A stretch of 39,030 nucleotides of DNA from a virus, in the IMG/VR virus record IMGVR_UViG_3300023220_000143, positions 1-39,030 of that record; one strand, written 5' to 3'. The notes under the pieces were generated by a model. It did no database searches and was not told the DNA's origin. It saw nothing but the letters and a program-made list of their open reading frames with translations. Each line of letters starts with the position of its first letter. The first letter of the stretch is position 1. Below are positions 14,534-21,469 of the stretch, in pieces. The position numbers and the translations under genes are program-made.

Positions 14534-14630
14534 CCCCCTGGTTGAAGCGAAAAAACAACCAGAGGGACCAGAATATGAATATATGAATCGGGAGCACCAT
14601 TGCACCGATTCCCAACAAAGGAAAGAATAA
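14534..14630 (+). promoter_or_regulatory. Leader of the recombination genes: two hairpins and a 15-codon mini-ORF
   Basis: CTGGTTG (14538-14544) pairs with CAACCAG (14556-14562), extended by CCC/GGG across a bulged A. GAATCGG (near 14584) pairs with CCGATTC (near 14605-14611). A 15-codon open frame runs from 14583 to 14630 and stops 3 bases before the RecT start. AAGGAAAG in its end is a ribosome-binding site for RecT. The layout could allow translational or transcriptional attenuation, but this is inference. Confidence 0.35.
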
Positions 14631-14633
14631 AAA

Positions 14634-15281
14634 ATGTCAGAAGAATCAAAAGCACTAGAACCAACGAAAGAGGATAAGCTGATTTCCGAATCAACACCAG
14701 AGGGTAAGGCATTCGCTTTGCTTCAACGAAAGGCGGTCGCTTTGTCGAAGTCCGACTTCATGCCCAAGGATTTCAGGGGCAACGTTGCAAAATGCCTCAT
14801 CGCAATGGATTTATCCGAAAGAATCGGAGCAACGCCAATTGCCGTGGCTCAAAATATGTATGAGGTCCATGGAAAACCTTCATGGTCCAGCTCGTTCATT
14901 GTTTCCGCAATCAACTCATGCGGTAAGTTTCCAAGAGGTCTAAGGTTCGATAAGACAGGGGAGCCAGGAACGCCAGATCGTACTTGCCACGCTTGGGCTA
15001 TCGATGAATGGGGCGACCGAGTAGAGGGGCCTCCTGTCTCAATGAAGATGGCTGTCGATGAGGGATGGATGGGGAAGAATGGTTCTAAATGGAAAACCAT
15101 GCCTGAACTCATGCTGATGTATCGAGCAGCTACATTCTTTGGCCGATTGTACTCTCCTGAGATAATGAACGGAATGCACACTTCAGAGGAGATTTACGAC
15201 ATCCAAGGAGCGAAGAAGGTCAACGAGACACCGAAGGAAAACCCATACCAAAAACAAGCACTAACGGAGGGGGCTGAATAA
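14634..15281 (+). CDS. recT: RecT-family single-strand DNA annealing protein
   Basis: A 215-residue protein with several RecT features. They are PKDFRGNVAKCLIAMDLSER (residues 44-63), IGATPIAVAQNMYEVHGKPS (about 64-83), then AINSCGKFPRGLRF, and near the C-terminus WKTMPELMLMYRAATFFGRL followed by SPEIMNGMHTSEEIYD. RecT proteins anneal complementary single strands made by a partner exonuclease and drive phage recombination. The exonuclease gene follows with a 1-base overlap. The length is on the short side for the family (260-330 in many members). Confidence 0.88.
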   Translation: MSEESKALEPTKEDKLISESTPEGKAFALLQRKAVALSKSDFMPKDFRGNVAKCLIAMDLSERIGATPIAVAQNMYEVHGKPSWSSSFIVSAINSCGKFPRGLRFDKTGEPGTPDRTCHAWAIDEWGDRVEGPPVSMKMAVDEGWMGKNGSKWKTMPELMLMYRAATFFGRLYSPEIMNGMHTSEEIYDIQGAKKVNETPKENPYQKQALTEGAE

Positions 15282-15937
15282 TGGAAGTTTTCACAATGCC
15301 GCAACGGTCAGAGGAATGGTTCAACATCAGAAAAGGCGTGTTCACTGCTTCAGAAAGCGGTCTTTGGGTCTCAAAGGAAAAGCGCACCAAAAAAGATGAG
15401 GGAGCCGCGTATTCTGCTATCTGCGAAAAGCTTGCTCAAAAGAGCGGTGCAGAAATGCCGCCAAGGGCAAGACCGACTTGGGAAATGAAGCGCGGCGTTG
15501 AACTCGAAGACGATGCACGCAAGCAATACGAAGAAGAAACAGGTAGATCCGTTGAGGAGGTGGGGTTTGTCCTACATGCTAATAAATATATTGGAGCAAG
15601 CCCAGACGGATTTATCGAAGAGCGTAAAGGATTGGTAGAAATTAAAGTTCCTAGCCCGAAAACTCATGTTAAATACCTGCTAAACAAACAACTATTTATC
15701 GACTATTGCAATATACAGGCACATCACCAAATGGCAGCATCTGGAACGGGTTATTGCGATATATACGCATACTGTCCTTGCCTTCCTTCTATATTGATTA
15801 GAATAGAAAGAGACGCATTCACAGAGGATCTTTTACGAGGTCTCATACGGCTATCGAAAGAGCTTAAGCAATACGAAGGCGAAATGTCTTCTATTTGGGA
15901 TGCCATGAAATCACGACTAGAACAACAGGATAAATAG
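15281..15937 (+). CDS. YqaJ / lambda-exonuclease-family 5'-3' exonuclease
   Basis: A 218-residue protein with the family motifs in order: RSEEWFNIRKGVFTASESG (residues 9-27), GVELEDDARKQYEE (72-85), GASPDG (105-110, catalytic D109), VEIKVPSPKTH (119-129, catalytic E120 and K122), and an IQAHHQMAASG stretch. These enzymes resect DNA ends and work with RecT-type annealing proteins; the adjacent recT gene supports this pair. The start overlaps the recT stop (TAATGG). A downstream ATG at 15296 is possible. Confidence 0.88.
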   Translation: MEVFTMPQRSEEWFNIRKGVFTASESGLWVSKEKRTKKDEGAAYSAICEKLAQKSGAEMPPRARPTWEMKRGVELEDDARKQYEEETGRSVEEVGFVLHANKYIGASPDGFIEERKGLVEIKVPSPKTHVKYLLNKQLFIDYCNIQAHHQMAASGTGYCDIYAYCPCLPSILIRIERDAFTEDLLRGLIRLSKELKQYEGEMSSIWDAMKSRLEQQDK

Positions 15938-15950
15938 GAATATAAAGAAT

Positions 15951-17033
15951 ATGGAAACAGAAAGCAAAACAGAAACCGCATTGACGTTAAAACACGCGAT
16001 GCTCTCAACGTCCTTCGATAAGTCGGAGGCCAGCAAGTTCCTCGAACTTATCGACAATGAAGTGATGTCGGAAGTTTGCGACGTATCGACAGTGAAGGGA
16101 CGCACTCGTGAGAGGTCGCTAGCAGCGGGTATCAGCTCTTTTAAGGTCCACATGAACAAGCTGGCTCTTGAATCGATTGACACGCACATGGTCATCGTGA
16201 AGAGCACTAAAGCGTATCTGAAGGAGTTTAACGCCGAGTCAGACGAACGACGGGACAAGCGCAAGGCTGCTTCAATCGAACAAGAAGCGAAGGAGCAGGC
16301 TCGCAAGGATTGGCACCGTGCAAAGATCGACAGCGTTAAGCAGTGGGGCGAGAATCTTCAGAGTATGAATCTTTCCGCTCTTGAAAACCGACTCGACGCA
16401 GTGTCAGGCGATAAGAAGGTAGATTTCGAAGAGTACTCTGAAGAAGAGGATCGGGTCAGAAAGCAAACGATTGAAAACCTAAATCAAGCGATCACGACAG
16501 TGAAGGAGTTCGACGCAGCCGCAGCCGAACTTGCCAGGCTCCAACAAAAGGAGGCTGACGACAAAGCGAAGATCAAGAAGCTGGAGGACGATGCGAAAGC
16601 TGCCAAGCAGAAGCTGATCGATGACGCCGAAGCACTGAAGGCCAAGGAAGACAGGATCGCCGCAGAGAAGCAGGCCGTAATTGACGCAGCAGCTGATCTG
16701 GAGGCTAAAAAGATCATCGATAAGGAGATAGCCGATGAGCAGGAAGCTCTAACGGTTGCTCGAATCGAAGTCGCTAAAAAGGACGCTCTAAAGCTTGAGC
16801 AGGAGAAGCAGGCCGAAGCAAAGCGGGTTGCCGACAGAGCAGCGGAGATCAAAGCCGATCAGGAGCGGGAACTTGCCGAGGACAAGGAGCACCGATCCGA
16901 GGTCATAAACCAAGCAATCAAAGCGATCCACGACGGCGGAAACGATTCGATATCGATCAGCCTCGACCAAGCATCGGTTGTAGTCGATCTGATCGCAGCG
17001 GGATTTGTCCCGAACACCGTTATTAATTTTTAA
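15951..17033 (+). CDS. Coiled-coil protein of the recombination cluster (360 residues)
   Basis: The N-terminal ~100 residues are a compact helical or mixed domain. Residues ~100-330 are a long, highly charged coiled coil rich in Lys, Glu, Ala and Asp. The last ~40 residues (INQAIKAIHDGG...ISLDQASVVVDLIAAGFVPN) form a small C-terminal domain like that seen in phage coiled-coil proteins next to RecT and exonuclease genes. The role is unknown; a structural or DNA-associated partner of the recombination pair is likely from context. A strong terminator follows directly. The start context is AAAGAATATGG. Confidence 0.65.
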   Translation: METESKTETALTLKHAMLSTSFDKSEASKFLELIDNEVMSEVCDVSTVKGRTRERSLAAGISSFKVHMNKLALESIDTHMVIVKSTKAYLKEFNAESDERRDKRKAASIEQEAKEQARKDWHRAKIDSVKQWGENLQSMNLSALENRLDAVSGDKKVDFEEYSEEEDRVRKQTIENLNQAITTVKEFDAAAAELARLQQKEADDKAKIKKLEDDAKAAKQKLIDDAEALKAKEDRIAAEKQAVIDAAADLEAKKIIDKEIADEQEALTVARIEVAKKDALKLEQEKQAEAKRVADRAAEIKADQERELAEDKEHRSEVINQAIKAIHDGGNDSISISLDQASVVVDLIAAGFVPNTVINF

Positions 17034-17050
17034 TCCTCAACCACACCCAG

Positions 17051-17085
17051 AGAGGAGCGGGTCGAAACCTGCTCCTCTTTTATTT
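17051..17085 (+). terminator. Rho-independent terminator after the recombination cluster
   Basis: AGAGGAGCGGGT (17051-17062) pairs with ACCTGCTCCTCT (17067-17078) around the tetraloop CGAA, with one G-U-type mismatch position, followed by TTTTATTT. It ends the transcript of the RecT, exonuclease and coiled-coil genes just before the next gene at 17090. Confidence 0.85.
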
Positions 17086-17089
17086 GAAT

Positions 17090-17725
17090 ATGAAAATACT
17101 AATTGCGTGCGAAAGCTCAGGCGAACTGAGAAGGCGTTTTTGCGATACAGGACACGACGCGACAAGCTGCGATATGTTGCCAGCCGATGACATCTGGCAC
17201 TTCTCAAGTGCAAATCATCATCAAGGCGATGTCAGGGAGCTACTCGATAGCCAGCATTTTGACATGATAATTGCTCACCCTCCTTGCACCTACCTTTGCG
17301 GCTCCGGTATGCATTGGACTAAGCGAGGATTGCGAGACCCTCAGCTCACAGAGGATGCTCTTGAGTTCGTATCATACCTGCTAGATCAATCGGCTGCAAA
17401 AATCGCAGTAGAGAACCCTGTTGGAGTCATTAGCACTAGAATCCGCAAGCCGGACCAATACATTCAGCCTCATCAGTTCGGAGATGATGCCAGCAAGAAG
17501 ACCGGACTCTGGCTAAAGGGTCTTCCGCTCCTGGAATCAACAGAATGCATTGAGCCTAGAATAGTAAACGGGAAAAAGAGATGGGCCAATCAGACTGACT
17601 CAGGGCAAAACAAACTAGGGCCATCTGCTGAACGATGGAAAGAACGTTCAAAGACATACCCAGGCATCGCAGAAGCGATCATCAATCAATGGGGATCAAC
17701 TAAGTTGACATCCCCTCGAAACTAA
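17090..17725 (+). CDS. DNA cytosine methyltransferase-like protein
   Basis: A 211-residue protein with methyltransferase features: an N-terminal MKILIACESSGELRRRF (SAM-binding-like strand and loop), MIIAHPPCTYLCGSG with the PPC catalytic-type motif at about residues 60-75, and AVENPVGV, matching the C5-methyltransferase ENV motif. The C-terminus has DASKKTGLWLKGLP. Short proteins of this kind are common in phages and may methylate phage DNA or be non-catalytic relatives; the target-recognition domain of full enzymes is missing. The ATG at 17090 (GAATATG) is preferred to an in-frame TTG at 17084. It stands alone between two terminators. Confidence 0.75.
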   Translation: MKILIACESSGELRRRFCDTGHDATSCDMLPADDIWHFSSANHHQGDVRELLDSQHFDMIIAHPPCTYLCGSGMHWTKRGLRDPQLTEDALEFVSYLLDQSAAKIAVENPVGVISTRIRKPDQYIQPHQFGDDASKKTGLWLKGLPLLESTECIEPRIVNGKKRWANQTDSGQNKLGPSAERWKERSKTYPGIAEAIINQWGSTKLTSPRN

Positions 17726-17794
17726 CCATTAATCAACCCTTCGAATTGATGCTCGATGACAAAAGCTATTTCCAAGTCCGAAAAACGACTTATA

Positions 17795-17840
17795 GCCCGA
17801 TTCTCCCGAGCATCAACTTAGAGGAGAGTCGGGCCTTTTT
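17795..17840 (+). terminator. Rho-independent terminator after the methyltransferase-like gene
   Basis: GCCCGATTCTCC (17795-17806) pairs with GGAGAGTCGGGC (17823-17834), with one G-U pair, across a 16-base loop, followed by CTTTTT. The next gene could start within the U-tract (ATG at 17841), but an ATG at 17862 is more likely. Confidence 0.85.
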
Positions 17841-17861
17841 ATGCCCAAATTGGAAATAATT

Positions 17862-18113
17862 ATGAAAATAGAAAACTTACAGGAATGTATGAAATGGCTG
17901 GAATACGTAGCCAAAAACATCGGTGAAGATTGCTCATCTATCAGGTTTTTAGGTGTAGCAGATAAACCAGGCGGGGATGATCAGTTCGAATCCAATGAGC
18001 TATTCGATGAACTTTGGATAGACCAGAGAGGGGGGCCTTGTGGTGATGATTACTACGGGGAAATCTACGTTAGAAAAGGAACCATGTGGATATGGTTTGA
18101 ATTCACTTGTTAA
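17862..18113 (+). CDS. Hypothetical early protein (83 residues)
   Basis: An acidic protein with no recognised family. The N-terminal helix (IENLQECMKWLEYVAKNIGE) is followed by a strand-rich part with many aromatic residues (ELWIDQRGGPCGDDYYGEIYVRKGTMWIWFEF). I chose the ATG at 17862, which has the A-rich start context AATAATTATG. The in-frame ATG at 17841 overlaps the terminator. It lies just upstream of the replication gene. Confidence 0.5.
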   Translation: MKIENLQECMKWLEYVAKNIGEDCSSIRFLGVADKPGGDDQFESNELFDELWIDQRGGPCGDDYYGEIYVRKGTMWIWFEFTC

Positions 18114-18123
18114 TCCAGCCGAC

Positions 18124-19146
18124 ATGAGCAACGCCAAGAAAAAGAGCTTCATGCTCTTCAAAGACCTCAAAGGGACGGTAGACGACTTGAGCGATGAAGA
18201 GGCAGGTGTCCTATTCAGAGCGATCTTCGAATACCAAGACAGCAAGGACATCAGCAGTTTTGATAAACTCACAAAGCTTTTAATGAAACCGATCATTCTC
18301 CAGTTTGAGCGAGATGACGAGAAATGGCAGGAGAGAAGGGAAAGGAGCAGTATCAACGGGTCCAAAGGAGGAAGACCAAAGGGGCCTGTTGTCATATCAT
18401 CTGTCACTGGGAAAGAAGTTCCGAGAACATCGAAGCTTCACTTCCTTTACCTCATTCACGATACATACAGCAACGAGTACAAGATCGGTGAAACGAAGGA
18501 TTTGATCGAGAGAAGGCGCACGATAAGGAGACCAACCGCCAATCTGGTTGTTTATGATTTTATGAATTCAAGCCCAGCATTTGCACAAAGGGCAGAGACA
18601 GAATTCATAGATACATTCTCAAGTCGTAGGATATCAGGAGATTGGTTTGATCTTGACGAGGAATACCTAAAAAAGGCAGAGGTTTTTTTGAATTCCCAAA
18701 AAAGCGAATGGAATAGAATTAATCCTAGAAAACCCGTAACAGCTACAGTAACGGTAACAGATACGGTAACAGTAACGAAAAAGAAAGGGGGGATCGTTTT
18801 CAACTATCCCGACAATCTGAAGTCTGATCGATTCGCTGAAAAGTGGGAACTCTACATCGACTATCGAAAACAGGCGAAAATGAAGAAGCTGATCACTGCG
18901 AGCATAGAAACCCAACTAAAGAAGCTCGCAGGACATGGGGAGGAAATCGCCATACAAGCAATCGACGAAACAATCGCAAACGGATGGCAGGGGATATTCC
19001 CGGAGAAAATAAACAACAACGGAACCAATGGACGAACAAACGGAACGACAAATCGCGGAGTTAACCGCAACGCTGGCACATGCAACGAAGGAAAGGGACA
19101 TCTCTACGCCAACGCAACAGGAGGCAATACCAGATCCCTGCTTTGA
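18124..19146 (+). CDS. Replication organiser (DUF6291-type) with an inserted GIY-YIG/T5orf172-like domain
   Basis: A 340-residue protein in three parts. Residues 1-85 match the DUF6291 type found in phage replication proteins (KKKSFMLFKDL, then LSDEEAGVLFRAIFEY, then SSINGSKGGRPKG). Residues ~105-190 look like a T5orf172/MUG113 domain of the GIY-YIG nuclease group (HFLYLIHDTY, YKIGET, R130, E158/E160, GDWFDLDEEYL). A Thr/Val repeat linker (VTATVTVTDTVTVTK) leads to a C-terminal domain typical of replication organisers (FAEKWELYIDYRKQ... EEIAIQAIDETIANGWQGIF). The neighbouring DnaC-like gene supports a role in helicase loading at an origin. The ATG at 18124 fits the domain start. Confidence 0.75.
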   Translation: MSNAKKKSFMLFKDLKGTVDDLSDEEAGVLFRAIFEYQDSKDISSFDKLTKLLMKPIILQFERDDEKWQERRERSSINGSKGGRPKGPVVISSVTGKEVPRTSKLHFLYLIHDTYSNEYKIGETKDLIERRRTIRRPTANLVVYDFMNSSPAFAQRAETEFIDTFSSRRISGDWFDLDEEYLKKAEVFLNSQKSEWNRINPRKPVTATVTVTDTVTVTKKKGGIVFNYPDNLKSDRFAEKWELYIDYRKQAKMKKLITASIETQLKKLAGHGEEIAIQAIDETIANGWQGIFPEKINNNGTNGRTNGTTNRGVNRNAGTCNEGKGHLYANATGGNTRSLL

Positions 19147-19675
19147 TGCTTTCCAAACAGTAGGCGATGAGAAGCTGGAATCGATACTTGGCGGCTTCAA
19201 CAGCCTATGCGAAGACATGGCGACAGGATCGGCTCCAAGGTGGCTTACCATCGTAGGCGACTCAGGCACAGGCAAGTCGATGCTATCCGAAATAACCCAC
19301 AAATGGGCCGTCAAGAACTTCAGAATCCACAAGCCACCTCCAAACTACGTGATCGCGCTCAGGGACATCATGTTCGTCAAATGCAAGGACATCATCGACC
19401 GTGAGAAGGCGTCAAACTGGACATACACGAGAAGAATGTGCGAGGCGTACTTCCTAGTCATTGACGATCTCGGCAGTCCTCGTGACATTAACGGATACCT
19501 TGCCGACTGTTACGCCAAGATATGTGAAGAGAGACTAGGCAAATGGACGATCATCACCACCAACAAGCCTCTTGGACAAATTGCAGAGGAGATAGACGCG
19601 AGAATCGCTTCAAGGATGATACGCGGCGGTTCCAAGGTCGTAGCGACTAACGCGGGGGACTGGAATCTAAGATGA
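19028..19675 (+). CDS. DnaC-like AAA+ helicase loader
   Basis: A 215-residue ATPase of the DnaC/IstB type. Walker A is GDSGTGKS (residues 77-84) and Walker B is YFLVIDDLG (141-149), followed by a sensor-1-like WTIITTNK and an arginine-rich IASRMIRGGSKV segment. Such proteins load the host replicative helicase at the phage origin together with the organiser encoded just upstream. The start at 19028 overlaps the organiser gene by 119 bases in another frame. The N-terminal ~45 residues within the overlap are low in complexity, so a later start remains possible. Confidence 0.85.
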   Translation: MDEQTERQIAELTATLAHATKERDISTPTQQEAIPDPCFDAFQTVGDEKLESILGGFNSLCEDMATGSAPRWLTIVGDSGTGKSMLSEITHKWAVKNFRIHKPPPNYVIALRDIMFVKCKDIIDREKASNWTYTRRMCEAYFLVIDDLGSPRDINGYLADCYAKICEERLGKWTIITTNKPLGQIAEEIDARIASRMIRGGSKVVATNAGDWNLR

Positions 19676-19845
19676 AAGACGAGAAACAGAGCAGTGATAA
19701 ATCGAACTCTTATGTGTCGTGCAGGAAATGCACTCGGGTTCTATGCGAAAAGCCCAAGCCAAGTAAACGCAATCCTTGTGGGCACATAGTTCGCTGCTCG
19801 GCCTGCGGATACTATACGGATTGCGGTAATAACTGCGTCTCGTAG
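19672..19845 (+). CDS. Small zinc-ribbon-like protein (57 residues)
   Basis: An open frame of 57 codons overlaps the helicase loader stop as ATGA. It has seven Cys residues, including two CxxC pairs (SCRKC at about 16-20 and RCSACGYY at about 41-48) that could bind one zinc ion, plus CG-H between them and CGNNC at the end. It is basic in the middle. A small zinc ribbon next to replication genes could bind DNA or protein; no family is named. Confidence 0.5.
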   Translation: MKDEKQSSDKSNSYVSCRKCTRVLCEKPKPSKRNPCGHIVRCSACGYYTDCGNNCVS

Positions 19846-19855
19846 AACCTCATTT

Positions 19856-19939
19856 ATGAGCCGCACGAAGGAAAGAGCCACCTTCGGACGCGGCGTAGTA
19901 GAGTGTTGGCTCAATGAAAATGTTAGGATATATTTATGA
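19856..19939 (+). CDS. Possible 27-residue peptide gene
   Basis: A short open frame (MSRTKERATFGRGVVECWLN...) ends in TGA overlapping the ATG of the next short frame (ATGA). It is basic. Evidence is only the reading frame and the coupled arrangement. Confidence 0.2.
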   Translation: MSRTKERATFGRGVVECWLNENVRIYL

Positions 19940-20031
19940 GATTACTTATAGCTCTTTTACTAGTGTGCTTCACTGATGATATGAACGTGGTCGTTGGACT
20001 ACTGATACTTTGGAAAATGCTTATGGATTAA
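19936..20031 (+). CDS. Possible 31-residue membrane peptide gene
   Basis: The frame encodes MRLLIALLLVCFTDDMNVVV followed by GLLILWKMLMD, with two hydrophobic stretches and almost no polar residues. It overlaps the preceding short frame as ATGA. It is similar in style to the other tiny membrane genes of the early operon, which gives it some weight. Confidence 0.3.
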   Translation: MRLLIALLLVCFTDDMNVVVGLLILWKMLMD

Positions 20032-20042
20032 TCCCCTAACCT

Positions 20043-20102
20043 GGAGGTGAGGGACGCCGCTAACATGCATCCCTCCGCGAGCGCTGACCGGCGTTCCTCC
20101 TC
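20043..20102 (+). repeat. Stem-loop AGGGACGCCG/CGGCGTTCCT
   Basis: AGGGACGCCG (20050-20059) pairs with CGGCGTTCCT (20089-20098), with one G-U pair, around a 29-base loop that contains further short complementary stretches. GAGG/CCTC may extend the base. No U-tract follows, so it is more likely an RNA processing or regulatory structure than a terminator. Confidence 0.45.
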
Positions 20103-20126
20103 AACCGATTTGTTATGTAAATTATT

Positions 20127-20357
20127 ATGGATACAGAACTAGCGAGAAAACAAGCAATGTGCTGCGAGAAGCACTTCGACGATATGCAGAGTAGAGCGAA
20201 CGAAATGGCCAAGAATAAGGCATTAGAGATCATCGAGCAGGAGTTGCACGGCAAGGACACCTCAAGACTTAGACATGAAGTGTGTGAGCTGATAGGAGAA
20301 CGGCGAGCGTACTGCTCCGCACAGAAACACATGGAAAGCGTTCGCTGTTCCACATAA
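20127..20357 (+). CDS. Hypothetical helical protein (76 residues)
   Basis: A charged, fully helical protein with several Cys residues (MCCEKHF, HEVCELIGERRAYC). No family is recognised. The ATG is in the context AATTATTATGGAT, similar to other non-SD starts in this genome. Confidence 0.5.
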   Translation: MDTELARKQAMCCEKHFDDMQSRANEMAKNKALEIIEQELHGKDTSRLRHEVCELIGERRAYCSAQKHMESVRCST

Positions 20358-20371
20358 CCCAGAATTCAGAT

Positions 20372-20644
20372 ATGAAAGACGAACCTAAAACCGAAATCCA
20401 CAAACCAGAGAACGCGGCAGAGTCCGAATTATCTGGAATGTCATGTTCTACCAAGTCTTTCGTAGTGCTGGAACGCTGCTACGGTATATGGTGGGAAACA
20501 AGCAACCCATTCGCGAAGCGTGAGGATGCAATCGAGTGGAAAAAGAAGCACATCGACAGAATGAAGAAACACGGAAAAACCTCAGATGCGTACTGTGTGA
20601 AGCCGTCCGATCAAGAACCGTGTTCGTTTCAACCAAAACCTTAA
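20372..20644 (+). CDS. Hypothetical early protein (90 residues)
   Basis: The N-terminal ~30 residues are polar. The middle (KSFVVLERCYGIWWETSNPFAKREDAIEWKKKH) resembles a small alpha/beta fold used by several phage proteins that take a strand, a W-containing turn and an ED-x-A-x-x-W helix. No function can be assigned. The start context is CAGATATG. Confidence 0.5.
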   Translation: MKDEPKTEIHKPENAAESELSGMSCSTKSFVVLERCYGIWWETSNPFAKREDAIEWKKKHIDRMKKHGKTSDAYCVKPSDQEPCSFQPKP

Positions 20645-20754
20645 TTCGTAGAACGTGGAGATCAAGGACGAAGCTCGTTGAATCGAATGGTTTATAAGGC
20701 GGAAATCGTAGAGGATTGACTATCGCAACCCAATCACACAACCTCACAAACACA

Positions 20755-20877
20755 ATGCCAGTACACACAGCAGCCAAACGAGCAGCCAGTAAAGCCAGAG
20801 CCAAGAAATCAGCGAAACGACTAATCGCGGCAACCAATGCCAAGAAACCAAAACGGAAGAAAAGTAGAATCACATAA
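20755..20877 (+). CDS. Histone-H1-like Lys/Ala-rich basic peptide (40 residues)
   Basis: An open frame of 40 codons encodes a product made mainly of Ala, Lys, Arg and Ser (HTAAKRAASKARAKKSAKRL and NAKKPKRKKSRIT). About 40 percent of residues are basic and almost none acidic. Such compositions occur in DNA-condensing proteins and in nucleic-acid-binding tails. It ends 1 base before the next start at 20879. A role in DNA binding is inferred from composition only. Confidence 0.45.
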   Translation: MPVHTAAKRAASKARAKKSAKRLIAATNAKKPKRKKSRIT

Positions 20878-20878
20878 C

Positions 20879-21079
20879 ATGGTACACATCTCAAAAGTTA
20901 ATCTCACCGGCAACTTTCAACTCAGCATGGAAGGCCAGAACGTTATTCAGATAATGAACGCTGGATCAACGCCTGCAACATTGACTGCAATCAACGAAGT
21001 AAACGGGGAGCAATCGGAAATCGTACTTGGAAAAGGATCGACCTATCAACCGAACGACGGAATGACCATCGAGGAATAA
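20879..21079 (+). CDS. Hypothetical beta-rich protein (66 residues)
   Basis: A strand-rich protein (VHISKVNLTGNFQLSMEGQN, then IVLGKGSTYQPNDG) with the look of a small beta-sandwich or virion decoration domain. I prefer the ATG at 20879, just after the previous stop, over an in-frame ATG at 20837 inside the basic peptide gene. It is the last gene before the terminase module. Confidence 0.5.
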   Translation: MVHISKVNLTGNFQLSMEGQNVIQIMNAGSTPATLTAINEVNGEQSEIVLGKGSTYQPNDGMTIEE

Positions 21080-21217
21080 ATCAGGCAGATGATCAGTCTA
21101 TCTCGCAGACGCTCGATGCCAATAAAGCAACCGATGTGTCAAGATTAAACGGGTTGGGCGTTGATGGAGAACAGTTTGTAAACAGACGGTAAACGCACAT
21201 AGATTGCATTAAGGAAT

Positions 21218-21469
21218 ATGGATATGAATAGAAAAGGATTTTTGAAACGGATTGCGGGGGCTGTAGGGCTCGCGGTAGTGGGTAAAGAGGTGGTCGCTGA
21301 GCACGATCCATTTCCTGGGCGGCATTACAGAGGGATCAAACTTACACGCAATCAGGCTCAACGGATGATGAACCATCGCGTTTCGGAGCTGGCTGAGAAA
21401 TGTGCCAATGGGACGATAAGGGAAACAATGACAATCAGACGGCCCTTTAAATACGAGGCATCGGAATAA
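21218..21469 (+). CDS. Small protein with a Tat-like signal sequence (83 residues)
   Basis: The N-terminus MDMNRKGFLKRIAGAVGLAVVG matches a twin-arginine signal in layout: polar start, R-K-G-F-L-K, then a hydrophobic core. It has RK where the consensus has RR. The rest is basic and helical with no recognised domain. The gene opens the late module, with context GGAATATGGAT, and its stop overlaps the start of the small terminase gene. Export would be unusual for a gene in this position. Confidence 0.55.
   Translation: MDMNRKGFLKRIAGAVGLAVVGKEVVAEHDPFPGRHYRGIKLTRNQAQRMMNHRVSELAEKCANGTIRETMTIRRPFKYEASE

Noticed and set aside
10158-20060. GAGGGACGCCG shared by 10160 and 20048 as a possible functional repeat
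   Set aside because: An 11-base match is expected by chance in a 39 kb genome and the flanks differ.
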